Part shown: piece by piece, positions 24,090 to 36,409 of the stretch | How the letters are laid out: each line of letters begins with the position of its first letter | Position numbering within the stretch: position 1 is the first letter of the stretch | Source: Blumeriella jaapii | Taxonomy: Eukaryota; Ascomycota; Leotiomycetes; Helotiales; Drepanopezizaceae | Direction: 5' to 3' | DNA: 64,000 bases | Assembly (NCBI GenBank): GCA_009599575.1 | Contig: VWND01000025.1 | Span: forward strand, 334,430 to 398,429 | Notes under the pieces: generated by a model | What the model was told of the DNA's origin: nothing | The model's database searches: none | What the model saw: the letters and a program-made list of their open reading frames with translations, nothing else | Position numbers and translations under genes: made by a program

Positions 24090-24429
24090 GGCGATAGAGG
24101 GGATTGCGAATGCTATGGCCGCATTGCGAGGTGCTTGTCTGTCACACAGTCGGTTGTCGAGGTGGTGATGCCTTCAGCATGGAGTCTGTGTTGGTGAGCT
24201 GAGATGCCAGTCAGTCAGGTTTCGGGCAGAAAAGTAATTGTCCTTGGAGCTTTGGCCAAGCCGCCTCGTCGCGTGTCTTCGCGTTGGTGTCGGCGGCGCG
24301 AGGACGCGCCTGCTGGGCTACAGTACGTTCACTTTCCTCTCTTCCTCTCTTCCTCTCTTTCTCATCTCTATACTTCCGCCAACATCGCGAGTCTTCAAAT
24401 CCGCTTTGCCACATTGACACTTCACAAAC
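24090..24429. promoter_or_regulatory. Shared divergent promoter, Mtf2-like / CMR1
   Basis: 340 bp separate the two start codons. A pyrimidine-rich tract (repeated CCTCTCTT, about 24331-24370) lies 60-100 bp before the CMR1 ATG, a common feature of fungal core promoters. No TATA box was seen. Confidence 0.5.
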
Positions 24430-26040
24430 ATGGCGCCTGTGAAGAAGGAAAAGGAGGAGATGAGCGCTTTCGAGCGAAGTCGTCTCGCGAATATCGCCAC
24501 CAACCAAGCCATTGTCAAGGACCTCTCCTCCGCAGCCGCAAAGATTGCGCCCAAGCCCGTCGGGCGACCGAAGTCTGCCGCTCCACGCAAGAAAGCGACG
24601 CCTGTGAAGAGAGAGGCGACGAGGCCTTCAAGGACCAGTTCGCGACTGGCCGGCATCGAGGCGGATAGCGAGACGCAGAAGCGCAAGGCCGAGGTGGAGT
24701 ACGAGTTCGCGGCCGCGCAGGCGAAGGCGAAGAAGCAGAGAGTGACGGGGGATTTGAACTTCAGTGATATAGTGGTGGATGGAAAGAAGTTCAGTCGGGA
24801 TGAGGGCTTCTTGTCGGGCATCATGAGGGGTGCGCAGCCCAATGTCCGAACCTTTACTGAGGAGGATGTGAAGGAGACTACGGATGAGGGCCTGAAGGCT
24901 TTGAGGGAGAAGATGAGCGGCTTGGAGTTGTATGAGGGATATGAACCTAATCGTGGGTTTCTTCACACCTCTGACGCGAGGGAATAGCTAACGATTACAG
25001 AGATCAAAATCACCCCCGAGCGAATCTACTCGCTCGGCTTCCATCCTTCCGAAGACAAGGCCCTTATCTTTGCTGGAGACAAGATGGGGAACATGGGTAT
25101 CTTCGATGCTTCGCAAACCGGACCAGAAGTCAAAGCCGAGGACAACGGCGATGAAGAGGAAGAAGCCGACACGCCAGAACCAGCAATCACCGCTCTGAAG
25201 CTGCACTCAAGAACAATCACTTCCTTCGTTTTTCCAGCCGACGGCAACCACTTATTTTCCGCTTCGTACGATTCTTCAGTGCGGAAGTTCGATCTGCAGA
25301 AGGGCGTTGCAGTGGAGGTTTTTGCTCCAGCAGCAGCCGACGAGGACTTGCCGATTTCTTGCATTTCGATCCCCGCTTCAGAACAAAGTATTTTGTACTT
25401 TTCTACTCTCGAGGGTTCATTTGGGAGACACGACTTACGGACTAAACCTGCTGAAGCGGAAATATGGCAACTCACGGACAAAAAACTGGGCGGTTTCTCC
25501 AGCCACCCATTGCACCCGCATCTGATAGCGACAGCCTCTCTGGACCGAACCCTGAAGATCTGGGACCTGCGGAGCATCAAAGGAAAAGGAGAATCTCGGA
25601 CCCCCGCGCTGATGGGCGAACACAGCTCTCGGCTCTCTGTATCGCACGCTTCCTGGTCTGCCGGGGGTCACATCGCGACATCTTCGTACGACGATACCAT
25701 CAAGATTCATTCTTTCTCCAAGGCAGGGTCATTCACGCCCGGACGAGATCTTGATGACGAAGCTATGGCGCCGTCGGCAACCATCAAGCACAACAACCAG
25801 ACTGGCCGATGGGTCACGATCTTGAAGCCCCAATGGCAAGAACGTCCGGACGACGGAATCGATAAATTTGTGATTGGAAACATGAACCGATTTGTCGATG
25901 TGTACAGCTCGAGCGGCGAACAACTGGCGCAGTTGAGCGGGGAGGGCATTACCGCCGTGCCCGCCGTTGCGCACTTCCATCCCACGAAGGACTGGGTTGC
26001 GGGTGGCACTGCGAGTGGGAAGCTTTGTCTCTGGGTATAA
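24430..26040 (+). CDS. cmr1: DNA damage-binding WD40 protein CMR1
   Basis: Two exons: 24430-24952 and 25001-26040. The 48-bp intron begins GTGGGT, has a GCTAAC branch point and ends ACAG; joining gives ...YEGYEPNQ-IKITPERIYS..., continuous with family sequence. The product is about 520 aa, the usual size (yeast Cmr1 has 522). The first ~175 residues are the charged CMR1 N-terminus (FERSRLANIATNQAIVKDL). The rest is a WD40 propeller, with LDRTLKIWDLRS as the clearest repeat and an acidic insert (DNGDEEEEADTPEP) after the first blade. CMR1 family proteins bind damaged DNA and gather in nuclear quality-control sites under replication stress. No frame damage seen. Confidence 0.92.
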
Positions 26041-26873
26041 ATCCAGATGAGGTTCCGCCATGCCTACAGTGTTCTTTGTTTTCTTTGTTTGCATCTTCTC
26101 GCTTAGTTTGGGCGGGGCGGCGTTGGCCGGGGCGAGACTTGAACACGGGCGTCTCCGAGGTTGTGTATTCTTGGAAACGGCTGAAACGGTCATGACTGCG
26201 TCTGATTACTATACCTGCGATTATTGGCGGCGTGGGGGATCTCGGCTCTGTGTTGTATATACAGGTGCCCTTCGTACCGGTTCGGATTCTGCATTGCAAT
26301 CCAGTCGCGATGTACTGTACTGCATAGTATGCTACCTACTGTACAGCGCTGGAGGAAAGATGCAAAGATGCACTCACTCACTCTGCCTCCTGGATGCCTT
26401 GCCTCCATTTGTCGGAAGCTGACTTTCCCTCGAGAGGGAGATCACCTGAATCCAATGCCAGTCCGCGTAAGAAGTCGCCAGATGTCGATGTCCATCTTCT
26501 GATCGGCTTATCTTCCAATCTGTGGTCCTATCGTGGGTCGCTCGTGACTCGATAGCAGTTATTTTGGTTGCGTTGCGGGTCCGGCGCGAGACTTTCCAGT
26601 TGGTCCCACTTCTTATCGATAACCGGCCAAGCCTCACTTGACGCCTCACTTGACGCCTCACTTGACCCTTCACTCGACCCTTCACTTGACTCTTCACTTG
26701 ACGCCTCTTGACGCTTTACTTGACGCTTCACTCACGTCTCACCAAGACCTACCTTCGAGTCTACAGTACAGGTACTTACTCGTGCTGTACTGTACTGTAC
26801 ATACTTCCTCTCCCCTTTCCGTCCACGTCCCGGCTTCCATCCGTCCCGAATCATCTCTCCTCGATAGCCCACC
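26041..26873. other. Intergenic region and ATG26 promoter with minisatellite
   Basis: 833 bp between CMR1 and ATG26. It contains a tandem array of a 12-bp unit (CCTCACTTGACG and variants) at 26632-26735, about nine units, roughly 140 bp before the ATG26 start codon. No gene seen. Confidence 0.6.
26632..26735 (+). repeat. 12-bp minisatellite in ATG26 promoter
   Basis: About nine units of CCTCACTTGACG with single-base variants (CTTCACTCGACC, CTTCACTTGACT, CTTTACTTGACG). The TTGAC core recurs in almost every unit. It could act as a repeated binding site or be neutral. Confidence 0.8.
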
Positions 26874-29800
26874 ATGGCGCCGGTCGACGAGGACCCCAAG
26901 AAGCGCGCGGTGCGCAAGCTGACGAAGAAGCGGAAGGAGACCCGGCACGTCACGGTAGAGCTTCCAGAGCGGTTTCGCGACGGCGACGGCGACGACGCAG
27001 ACGAGGACTGCACGGCGCTGCACGGCCGCAACGCCTACATGAATCAGAGCGTATTTGGTATGATTGCGGCCGCGGGCTCCCAGGTCGATTTCAATGCGAG
27101 GTTCGACGGGGCAACAAGCGACGAGGACGAGGAGCCGCCTGCGGAATTGCTGGCCGAGAAGTCACGGAGGGAGAAGTTGTCTGCGCCAGGAGAGGCGGAA
27201 AAGAGCCATCGGAGGAAGTTCTCGGAGAGCAAACTGGTGAGGAGTCTGTCCGGGTTGGGGTCAGGGTCGAAGTCAAAGTCCAGAGAGCCGGGGAAGAGTG
27301 CTGCTCCAGCACTCGAGCTGCCGGCGGGAGACTCTGCGCCGAAGGCTGCGTCGCCAAAACTGCCCGTGCATGCAAGTTCGAGGGATGCGATGGTGATGAG
27401 TCGGATGCTGGAGGCAAAGGCCGAGATGTCTCTGCGGCCGAGTTTTGATCTCCCGAGGCCGAAACTGAAGCATGTGAGGGAAGGCGCTGTGGCAGAAGAG
27501 CCGGCGTCAAGTACTTTGGCGAAGCAGTTGATGGACATTTTCGATTTCGAAACTGCAGAAGATGTGATCGAAGGTACGATATCCGTTGAGAGTCTCTCTG
27601 GTCTCACATTATCTTCGCGAGCTCTGGAACATACCATTGCTAACATGGATAGAGTACCCTTGCTGGTTGTTGAAGAGCGTCTTACTTCAAGGATACATGT
27701 ATATTACCACCAAGCACATATGCTTTTATGCCTACTTACCCAAGAAATCTGTAAGAGTTGAAGTTCTTAAAAGCATGGGAGCTTGGAGCTGACACGCCTA
27801 GAATGAAGTAGTGAAGTCGGGATACCTCTCAAAATCCGGTAAACGAAATCCGAAATTCAATCGCTACTGGTTCCGGTTGAAGGACGATGTGCTATCATAT
27901 TACTCGGATCCCTCGGATCTTTATTTTCCCAGTGGTAATATCGACCTACGGTATGGGATATCGGCCACAGTGGCGGATAAAGAGAAGGGAAAAGACGCTA
28001 CACATTTCACTGTTGTTACGCATCAGAGGAAGTTCAACTTCAAGGCCGACAGCGTACCCAGTGCCAAGGAATGGGTCAAATCGCTGCAGAAGATCATCTT
28101 CCGCTCGCATAATGAAGGTGACAGTGTCAAGATCTCGCTACCTATTGAAAATGTGATAGACATCGAAGACAGTCAGATCATTGACTTCGCGGATACCTGC
28201 AAGATTCGAGTCATTGATAATGATGAGACTTACGCGATCGATGAAGTACACTTCGAGTCCTTTCTTTGCTTTGTTTACTTGCTAACCGATCCTAGTACTT
28301 CTTTTCGTTTTTCACTTTGGGAAAGGAAGCCCTGAATGTACTCCGGATCTTAGTCGAAGACACTGCCGCTCAGCAAATACCAGAGGACGTCTTGGCCTCT
28401 CCTGCTCAGATACAAGACTCTCACAGCCCCAGATGCAGTGTCAGCCTCTCAAGACGGACCTCATCGCAAGCGCCGAAAGAGAGACGATTAGCACCAGCCA
28501 TAGCTCCGAGCCGAAATGCGACACCGGTCTTGGAGGAACGTGTAAGGGCTACTCTTTCGCGCGTAGGTGCAGGTAGTCCACGTGCTAGTACCGAGATCAG
28601 TCGAGCAAGTTCGGACGTATTCCGGAGAAGCACAGACCTCAAGAACTTCAATCGACGGAGTGCCGACCTCAGCAGAATGAACGTAGACGGCGCTATGCGT
28701 AGTACTAGCGCGGGGAGACGAAGTTCAAGTAGGCCAGGGCGCCCTGAACGACGCCATACAGAGAACCCGGGATCGTCTGATTCATTCGTTCACTCGTTAG
28801 GAGATCCAGGGTCGTCTGGAGTGGTGCCCTCATCAAGCGAGGACACACAGGCGTCTGCCAGTCAAATACTGAGAGGCTCAGACGTGTTTCTGTCGCCAAC
28901 CATTCAGCGCTCGGCATCAGCTACACGTCGACGAGACCCTGACTCCAACCACGACGACTCGCGTTCTGATTCGCCGCCGCGCGCTACAGTCAACACCGAC
29001 ATGAAACCAGCAAAGCCGCGTCACGCAGCAACGACTGGATCTGTTGAAGGGTCAAATGCTGGTCAGGTTGAACCATCAACTTCTGCGCCGACACTACAAA
29101 CTCTTGTAAAAGCTGGAGCCTACCCACTTCAACGCGCAGCTGGCTTTGCAGGATACCTCAACAGACACTCGAAGCGCATGAGCACGCTATTGGCCACTGA
29201 ATCTATGGGATACGTCGAGAAAGTCTCGGGTATGTGGAAAGGTGGGAAGAAACACTACGATGAGCCGCAGGGTCTTGCTCCGGAAGACAACATTTACGAC
29301 GACGACGAAGATCAGGCTGCAGCATTCGGGGACCGATTTCGGGATCACTTTGCACTTCCTGCATCTGAGAAGCTGCAAGCATCGTATTTTGGCTTCCTGC
29401 ATCGAGTCTTACCCCTGTATGGCAAGATTTACATCAGCGATAGGTCTTTCTGCTTCCGAAGTCTTCTTCCCGGCACCCGAACGAAGCTTATCCTACCCTT
29501 GAAAGATGTTGAGAATGTTGACAAGGAGAAGGGATTCAGATTTGGGTACTCTGGGCTGGTAGTGGTTATCCGGGGGCATGAAGAATTGTTCTTCGAGTTT
29601 GCCCAGGCTGATACTCGAGACGACTGCGCCGTTACTTTACTTCAAAATCTGGAGACGATGCGATACCTCAAAGAATCTGGCTTGTTGACTATGGAAGAGA
29701 AAGAAAGTGCCCAGACCGCTAGTGATGAGCACAAATCGCTGCAGCAAGCTCGAATGGAAGGCTACTCCGAGCATGAGGTGAGAATGCCAAAAACGGCTGA

Positions 29801-31445
29801 GGAGGCCAAGTCCGATGGACCCCCCATTTCGTTTGATGATCCGCGGGCGTCTATCCTAAACTTCAAGCCTGCGGAGTCTCTCCGGGTAACTTGCCTGACG
29901 ATCGGCTCGCGCGGAGATGTTCAGCCGTACATTGCTCTTTGTAAGGGGCTGATAGCTGAAGGCCACAAAGTGAAAATTGCGACTCATCGCGAGTTTCAGG
30001 GGTGGATCGAGAGTCACGGAATTGCTCGCGCCAGTAGAAGGAGATCCTGCTGAGCTCATGCGCATCTGTGTCGACAATGGCATGTTCACCTATTCTTTTC
30101 TGCGGGAAGCATCATCCAAGTTTCGTGGGTGGATAGATGAATTGCTCTCTTCCGCCTGGGCAGGCTGCCAAGACTCTGATCTGTTGATCGAAAGCCCGAG
30201 TGCTATGGGAGGTATCCATATCGCCGAAGCACTAGGAATCCCATACTTCAGAGCATTTTCCATGCCGTGGACTCGGACCCGCGCATACCCACACGCCTTT
30301 GCGGTCCCAGACCATAAGATGGGTGGTGCATACAACTACATCACATACGTCATGTTCGACAACGTCTTCTGGAAAGCTATCGCTGGTCAAGTCAACCGCT
30401 GGAGACGCAAAGAGCTCGGCCTCCAAGCCACAAGTCTCGAGAAGATGCAGCCCAACAAGGTTCCCTTCCTGTACAGCTTCAGTCCGACGGTAGTCGTGCC
30501 GCCACTGGACTACAGTGACTGGATTCGTGTGACAGGATACTGGTTTCTAGACGAAGGTACTGATTGGACGCCACCAAAAGAGCTAACAGACTTTATTAAG
30601 AAAGCTCGCCAGGACGGCAAGAAGATCGTATATGTTGGCTTTGGCTCGATTGTCGTTCAAGATTCAGCGGCAATGACCAATACCATCTTGCAATCTGTTC
30701 TCAAAGCCGACGTCCGCTGCATCTTGTCTAAAGGCTGGTCTGATCGCCTCGACAAGAAGAGCCCCTCGGCAGTTGTCGAAGAGCCCTTACATCCTGATGT
30801 CCACCTCATCAAATCTGCGCCGCATGACTGGCTTTTCAAGCAAGTCGACGCAGCGGCTCACCATGGCGGCTCGGGAACTACAGGCGCCAGTCTCCGAGCG
30901 GGCTTGCCGACGATCATCAAGCCTTTCTTTGGAGACCAGTACTTCAATGGATCGCGCGTGCAGGATTTGGGTGTAGGTATCTACCTGAAGAAGCTGAATG
31001 TTAGTACATTCTCGCGGGCGATGTGGGAGGCGTGCAATAGCCAGCGGATGATTATCAAGGCGAAGGTTCTGGGCGAGACGATCAGAAGTGTAAGTCTCCT
31101 CCTTCTCAGCCTATCCGAATTACCTGACCTACCAAGTCTAACATTGTTCTTCTGTAGGAAAAAGGCGTTGACACGGCCATCCAATCCATTTACCGTGACC
31201 TCGAGTACGCCAAATCCCTCATCAAGCACCGCGACGGTAAGTCATCTATTGACGACTCGGCCGAGGACCCAGAAGAGAGCTGGACGTTCATTGGGGACGA
31301 GATTGACCCGGCGCTGGTCAGGCGGATCCACGATTGGGACAGTCTCGCGCAGAGCGGGCTGTTGGCGGGCAACGTGGCGGCGGGGAAGAGTGCGGCGGGT
31401 AGTGAAGCCAGCGAGAGCTTTGAGGGGGACGATGTTGCTGCGTGA
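26874..31445 (+). CDS. atg26: Sterol 3-beta-glucosyltransferase ATG26, apparent frameshift
   Basis: Transfers glucose from UDP-glucose to sterols; in some fungi it is needed for autophagy of peroxisomes. Exons: 26874-27573, 27653-27750, 27802-28245, 28296-31089, 31158-31445, with introns of 79, 51, 50 and 68 bp that keep phase. About 1,441 aa expected. Domains in order: charged N-terminus ([17 protein letters not shown]); GRAM (from about residue 234, [17 protein letters not shown]); PH ([20 protein letters not shown]); a Ser-rich linker; second GRAM ([20 protein letters not shown]); GT-B glycosyltransferase from about residue 943 ([20 protein letters not shown]) with the acceptor/UDP segment [20 protein letters not shown]. 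In exon 4 the frame breaks between 30023 and 30025: upstream reads ...WIESHGI, downstream ...[11 protein letters not shown] one frame over. As written, translation stops at 30051 (about residue 1000), losing most of the GT domain. This is either a real mutation or a sequence error. Confidence 0.9.
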
Positions 31446-32790
31446 TGATGGGCGGATGGGTGGGGAGAGACGGGGAGGGCAGAGTTGGTCGAGGGTGGTA
31501 ATGGCGTAGCGCGGCATCGGCATATGACTAGGGTTCTTTTTCTATCTCTACTTCTTGACGTTGCTTTTGGTTTGTTCTTGGAATCGGATGGGGATGGATG
31601 GATGGATGGATGGCGGAGTCTGTTGGGCGCAGACATCGAGAACATGGGATATAGCAATGGCGCATGCGAGCAAGCGAGGCGCGAGGGATGTAGACTAATT
31701 TGTATGAATCGCTCAGTTGAGGAAGGCGACATTTTGTCGTTCTGTGGGTCAAATCGGGATCAGAATTAGCATTGCATATGGGAGGGAACTGGGTGTAGAC
31801 GGGTCTTGTTGGTGATTTGGCTATTGCTGCATATTGATAGACCACAGAACGAACCCATCTTCTGAGTAGCATATGTTCAAGTTCCAGTTTACGTGTATGT
31901 CCTTGTCAATATCTAAGCGAATATCAACAACCGGACCGCAAACGGGCGACGAGGCTGAAGCAGCACCGGAAGCGGACTTTCTCCATTCCGATCCACCCCG
32001 GCCACTCATGCATCGACCAGCCAATCATAAGTTGGCTCGCGCGGGCTCCACTTTTCGCCAAATACTTAAAGTAACAGGAACACGCCCGCGCCTCGCTACC
32101 CAAAGCGGCATGCTCTTACCTTTTTCACCGAAACTGCTTTTGTTTACTTACGGCGTTCGGCAAATCAAGGGCGTGAAGAGAAATCGAAAGCGTCCGAACG
32201 AGTTTGCGACACGTACTACTCGACTTGTACGCGGAAGGCCGTCAAACAAACAAACCATCGACCTTTCAACACCGAACAGACGGGATCGCGTCACCCCAAA
32301 GGAACGAACAAACGATCCAACAAACGCGACCTTTCTACTCGCGCGCATTGCGACACGCGCCACCCCAAACAGTGCAATCCGCATACCGCCTAGATACTAG
32401 GAAGGAGAAGAGCAACATATTCAGAGGCGGACGGAGAGAAAAGGTGAATACTCCTGTTGGCATTGGCGACGCATTTTGGCGCGGGTGCATTTCCCCACGC
32501 GACACCAATGAAAGCTATCCTCAGCAAGCTTGGCCCGGGATCGAACGTCCTCCAGTTGGGTGTTGGTGCTGTATTGTGTACCTTCGGATCTCGCGCCAGC
32601 ATGCGCAAGCTTCATGAGATGCGCGTCGACGCTGAGGGCGACCGTTCGCTGCTTGTGACCTGCGAGGCCCCCTATCTACTTTCGCCTTCACCATCGAACA
32701 CGGGCTAATCGAAATTCTAGTGAACACAGGAAGGCGAGACCTACATGACCACAAGAAGAGCGACCCCCAGACGGAGGAACAGGACCCAAG
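31446..32790. other. Intergenic region, FCP1 promoter
   Basis: 1.3 kb between ATG26 and FCP1. It holds a short GGAT microsatellite (about 31590-31612). Overlapping small frames on both strands have no family resemblance. An 18-bp word at about 32139-32157 recurs at about 39056-39074 (see findings). No gene supported. Confidence 0.55.
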
Positions 32791-35518
32791 ATGGGCAAGC
32801 TGCTAAGTTTCGGGCCGCGACTGAAGTACCCGCTCACCGTGATCAAGCTGTTGAAGCAGCCTGGCGATGACATCAAGAAGCTCGAACCCATCCTCGAATA
32901 CCGCTGGGCGCGCAAAGCGACCGTCGGCGACACCAGCTCCAGGGAGAAAGGCGCCTCGTGGGAGAGAATGGAGACCGCCTACGGCAACTGGGAGAGTCCG
33001 ACCGAGGGCAAACTCAAGTCATGGAAGGTCCAGGAGGGCATGGTCATCGAGCGGGATATGCGATTCGTGGAAGTCGAGGAGACATGTCCGCATAGTGTGC
33101 AGTTCCAGGGCCTGTGTGGCATGTGCGGCAAGGACATGACGGAGGTCACGTTCGTGAGCGTTGGTGATGACACGGAACGGGCGAAGATCAATATGATTCA
33201 TGACCAGACAGCGCTCAAAGTCAGCCAGGACGAGGCGTCGAAGGCGGAGGAGGAACTGCAGCGGCGGCTGCTGAAGCATCGGAAGCTGTCGCTGGTCGTG
33301 GATCTCGATCAGACCATCATCCATGCTTGTATTGAGCCGACGATCGGGGAGTGGCAGCGAGACAAGACGTCGCCGAACTACGAGGCCGTGAAGGATGTCA
33401 AGAGCTTCCAGTTGAACGACGATGGACCGAGGGGCCTCGCAAGCGGATGCTGGTATTACATCAAGATGCGACCGGGCTTGGCCGAGTTCCTGGCGCATAT
33501 CTCGGAGTTGTACGAGCTGCACGTGTACACGATGGGTACGCGCGCCTATGCCATGAACATCGCCAAGATTGTTGACCCGGACAAGAAGTTATTCGGAGAC
33601 CGGATCATCAGCAGAGATGAGAACGGCAATGTGACGGCCAAGAGTCTGGCGAGGTTGTTTCCGGTGGACACGAAGATGGTGGTCATCATCGACGATCGGG
33701 CGGATGTCTGGCCGCAGAATCGACCGAATCTTATCAAAGTGGTGCCGTACGACTTCTTCCTCGGGATCGGAGATATCAACTCGAGTTTCTTGCCGAAGAG
33801 AGAAGAATTGCCGCCGATGCAGCCGCCGCTTAAGAAGAAGACTTCAAAACCAGAACTCGAGACGGCTCAAACAAGCGAGGATGGAGAGAAAGAAGCTCCG
33901 GAGAACGCCAAGCCTGCTGAGGCGACGCCGGAAGCACCCAAGGAGGAGGGCGGATCAAAGATCAGTGCTCTCGAAGAGTTGGTACGGATGGGAAGTGGCG
34001 ATGATCAAGCTCTACGTCTCGAGCAAGCTGCCGAGCAGGAGAAATTCCTGGAGAAGCAATTGACCGACCGACCTCTGCTGCACATGCAAGAGAAGCTTGA
34101 CAAGGAGGAAGGCGAGGCGCCAGCTGACGAGTCGGTAAATGGCGAGACAGTGCCTGAACAACAACCCCAGCATAGACATAATCTACTGGTCGATAACGAT
34201 ATGGAGCTCAAGTACCTGGAACAACATCTGACGCAGCTCCACAAGGCCTTCTACGATGAGTATGATGGGGCGCTGGTCAATGCGCATGGGGGCCGGATTG
34301 CGCAGTTGAAGCCGGGACTCAACAAGAAAGTCTCGATCAAGACGAGTGCGGCCGATCTACAGATAGTGCCCGACATTGGGCAGGTCATGCCACGGCTGAA
34401 GTGCGTCCCCAAGGTCCTCTCCGAATCATTCTTCGCTAATCAGTAGCAGGGCCAAAACATTAGAAGGTTGCATAATAGTAATGTCAGGCCTTGTGCCGCT
34501 ACAAGCAGACATCATGAGGTATATAAACTCTTCTCAATATATCAACATCTGCACAATGAACTATTACTCGCTCTTGTTATACGAGATAGAATTGCCGCTC
34601 ACTCAAATGCAGGACTGAAATCGGACTGCAAGTTGCTAGCTTTGGCGCGACTATACAGGTCAAGGTCAACCGCAAAGTCACGCATCTCGTGGCCTCGACA
34701 AGCAGGACCCGCACGCACAAGGTCCGGCAGGCGGCCAAGTATCCGAATATCAAAATCGTGAATCAACAGTGGCTTTTGAATTCGATAAGCAAGTGGAAGA
34801 AGGAGGATGAGACGCCTTACTTGGTATGTTTCGCCACGCGCAATTCTTATCAGACTGTGAAGTGCTGACCAGTGTCCCAAAGGTCGCCATTCATGATGTC
34901 GATCGCCTCCGTTCCCCGGGTTTCAATTCCTCTGCCCCATCATCCATCGCAGACTCTGATTCTGGCTCTTCTTCTGCGTCAGACGACGTCCCAGATGACA
35001 CGCCTTCCGGTTCGCAAGACGAACCAACCGACGACCCCGACGACTTGGCACCCCCCGATTACGAAGAAGGCAGCAGCCCCATTGACGACCTTAGCAAACT
35101 CAACTGGAGCGAAGTCGACGACGAGCTAGCGGAGTTCATGGGTTCTGACTCTGATGGCGGCGATGGCGATGACTCGGGAAGCGAGAGCGACTCGAGTCGA
35201 AGTAGTGATGTGAGTGTGAGCAGCCAGAGAGGCAAGAAGAGAGATCGCGACGAGGGACCGGCGACGGAGGATGAGGAGAGTGAGGAGGAGAGGGGCAGCC
35301 AGCTGGCGAAGAAGCAGAAGATTGCGAAGGAGAGAACGACGGGGCTGAAGAGCACGTTGGGAGACGGCCGGACCGCGAGGCCTGAAGAGGAAGAGGCTCC
35401 TGATGACGATGATAACGGGTGGGGTGATGACCTGGAGGCTGACCTCGAAGCCGAGTTCGCGCGGGAGGCAGCGGAGGAAGAGGAGGCGAAGAGCGCAGGG
35501 GGTGCTTCTTTGGCCTGA
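32791..35518 (+). CDS. fcp1: RNA polymerase II CTD phosphatase FCP1
   Basis: Removes phosphate from the heptad repeats of the largest RNA polymerase II subunit, recycling polymerase in the nucleus. Exons: 32791-34400, 34450-34518, 34613-34823, 34883-35518; introns 49, 94 and 59 bp, phases consistent; product about 841 aa. The N-terminus (PLTVIKLLKQPGDDIKKLEP) matches the family, followed by a small Cys cluster (C-P-H...C-G-M-C-G-K). The FCP1 homology domain carries the catalytic D-x-D-x-T box as LVVDLDQTIIHA (about residue 170), then GCWYYIKMRPGLAEFL, LYELHVYTMGTRAYA and VVIIDDRADVWPQN. Exons 2 and 3 join into a BRCT domain (LEGCIIVMSGLVPLQADIM ... VASFGATIQVKVNRKVTHLV ... NQQWLLNSI). The acidic tail has the conserved WSEVDDELAEFMGSD. 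The exon-2 join relies on a GTGCGT donor and a GCTAAT branch point. Confidence 0.95.
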
Positions 35519-36409
35519 AACCATCCTCTCCGCCTCTCTTTCTTTCTCGTCTCTCGCGCCATTGCGCCGACATTTTTTCTCTCGACGTCTCACCCACGCT
35601 TCATAGACGTGGCGTCGTAGCGAGCTGGTGTTGTTAAGTGCTTTTCATATACCCCAGGACGACGATCTGGATCCAATCTGCGTGCGAGGAGGGATCGTGT
35701 CATTAGCTAGCGGCGTGTCTTTCTTCTCCTTCATCGTTTCGTTTCGGGCTGGACTGGACCCGAGTCAAATGGCATGGACTGGGTGGGTTTGACTAGGATG
35801 AGATGGGATAGGGCGTGATTCCGGACTTGTGTTGGCTCTGGTTTTTTTTTTGCGGCCGGCTAGGTTTACTGGACAGGTGCAGTGCGTACGTTGATTTACA
35901 GCGAACAGCTGGATGGGAATGGATAGGGAAGGCGTGGTGGCATGGCATGGCACGGCGCGGCTTGTAAGGTTGCATAGCAGAGGGCGTTCTTTCTCTTCTC
36001 TCGTGTGGATTACTTGTGGAACTAAATCAATTGATAAACCTGGTCCATGATCCGTGTGCGGAGGAGTGAGGTGGGAAAGTAAACAAACACAAGCCGTACC
36101 CGAACAGAAACCCCCCAAACGGCTCTAGCTCCACTTTGTCACTAGCGTGTACGCGGACCCACCCAAGCTCCACTTTGAGCCTCAAGTCAACCTCAAGTCA
36201 ACCTCGACCTCAACTCACTCAGTCAGTCACCCTCACTCGCTACCCAACGCCAACGCCGACACCGATCTCGGTATCTCATTCGCACTGCCCGCGCGAGTAG
36301 AATCGTGCCAGAGAAGAAGAGGAGAAAAGAAAAGAAGTAAAAGAGGCAGATAAAGAGAAGAGGATAGGAGAAGAAGGAAGGAAGAGAGGAAAGGAAGAGA
36401 CGATACATC
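35519..36409. other. Intergenic region, promoter of complex I subunit gene
   Basis: 890 bp. The last ~110 bp before the ATG are almost pure purine (AAGAGGAGAAAAG-type), probably the 5' UTR. Two adjacent CTCAAGTCAACCT copies sit near 36181-36205. No other gene supported. Confidence 0.55.

Noticed and set aside
24204..24668. 154-aa plus frame overlapping CMR1 start
   Set aside because: Out of frame with CMR1, crosses the promoter pyrimidine tract, no similarity.
26120..26160. tRNA-like T-arm on the minus strand (GTGTTCAAGTCTCGCC)
   Set aside because: The stem does not pair properly and no matching acceptor or anticodon arm is found at the right distance.
26632..26735. CRISPR-like array
   Set aside because: 12-bp units adjacent with no spacers, in a eukaryotic promoter; a minisatellite.
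27044..27646. 200-aa antisense frame in ATG26 exon 1
   Set aside because: Shadow of a well-supported coding exon.
30013..30034. A 22-nt GT...AG interval that would restore the ATG26 frame
   Set aside because: Too short for spliceosomal removal, no branch point, and it would delete conserved residues of the glycosyltransferase domain.
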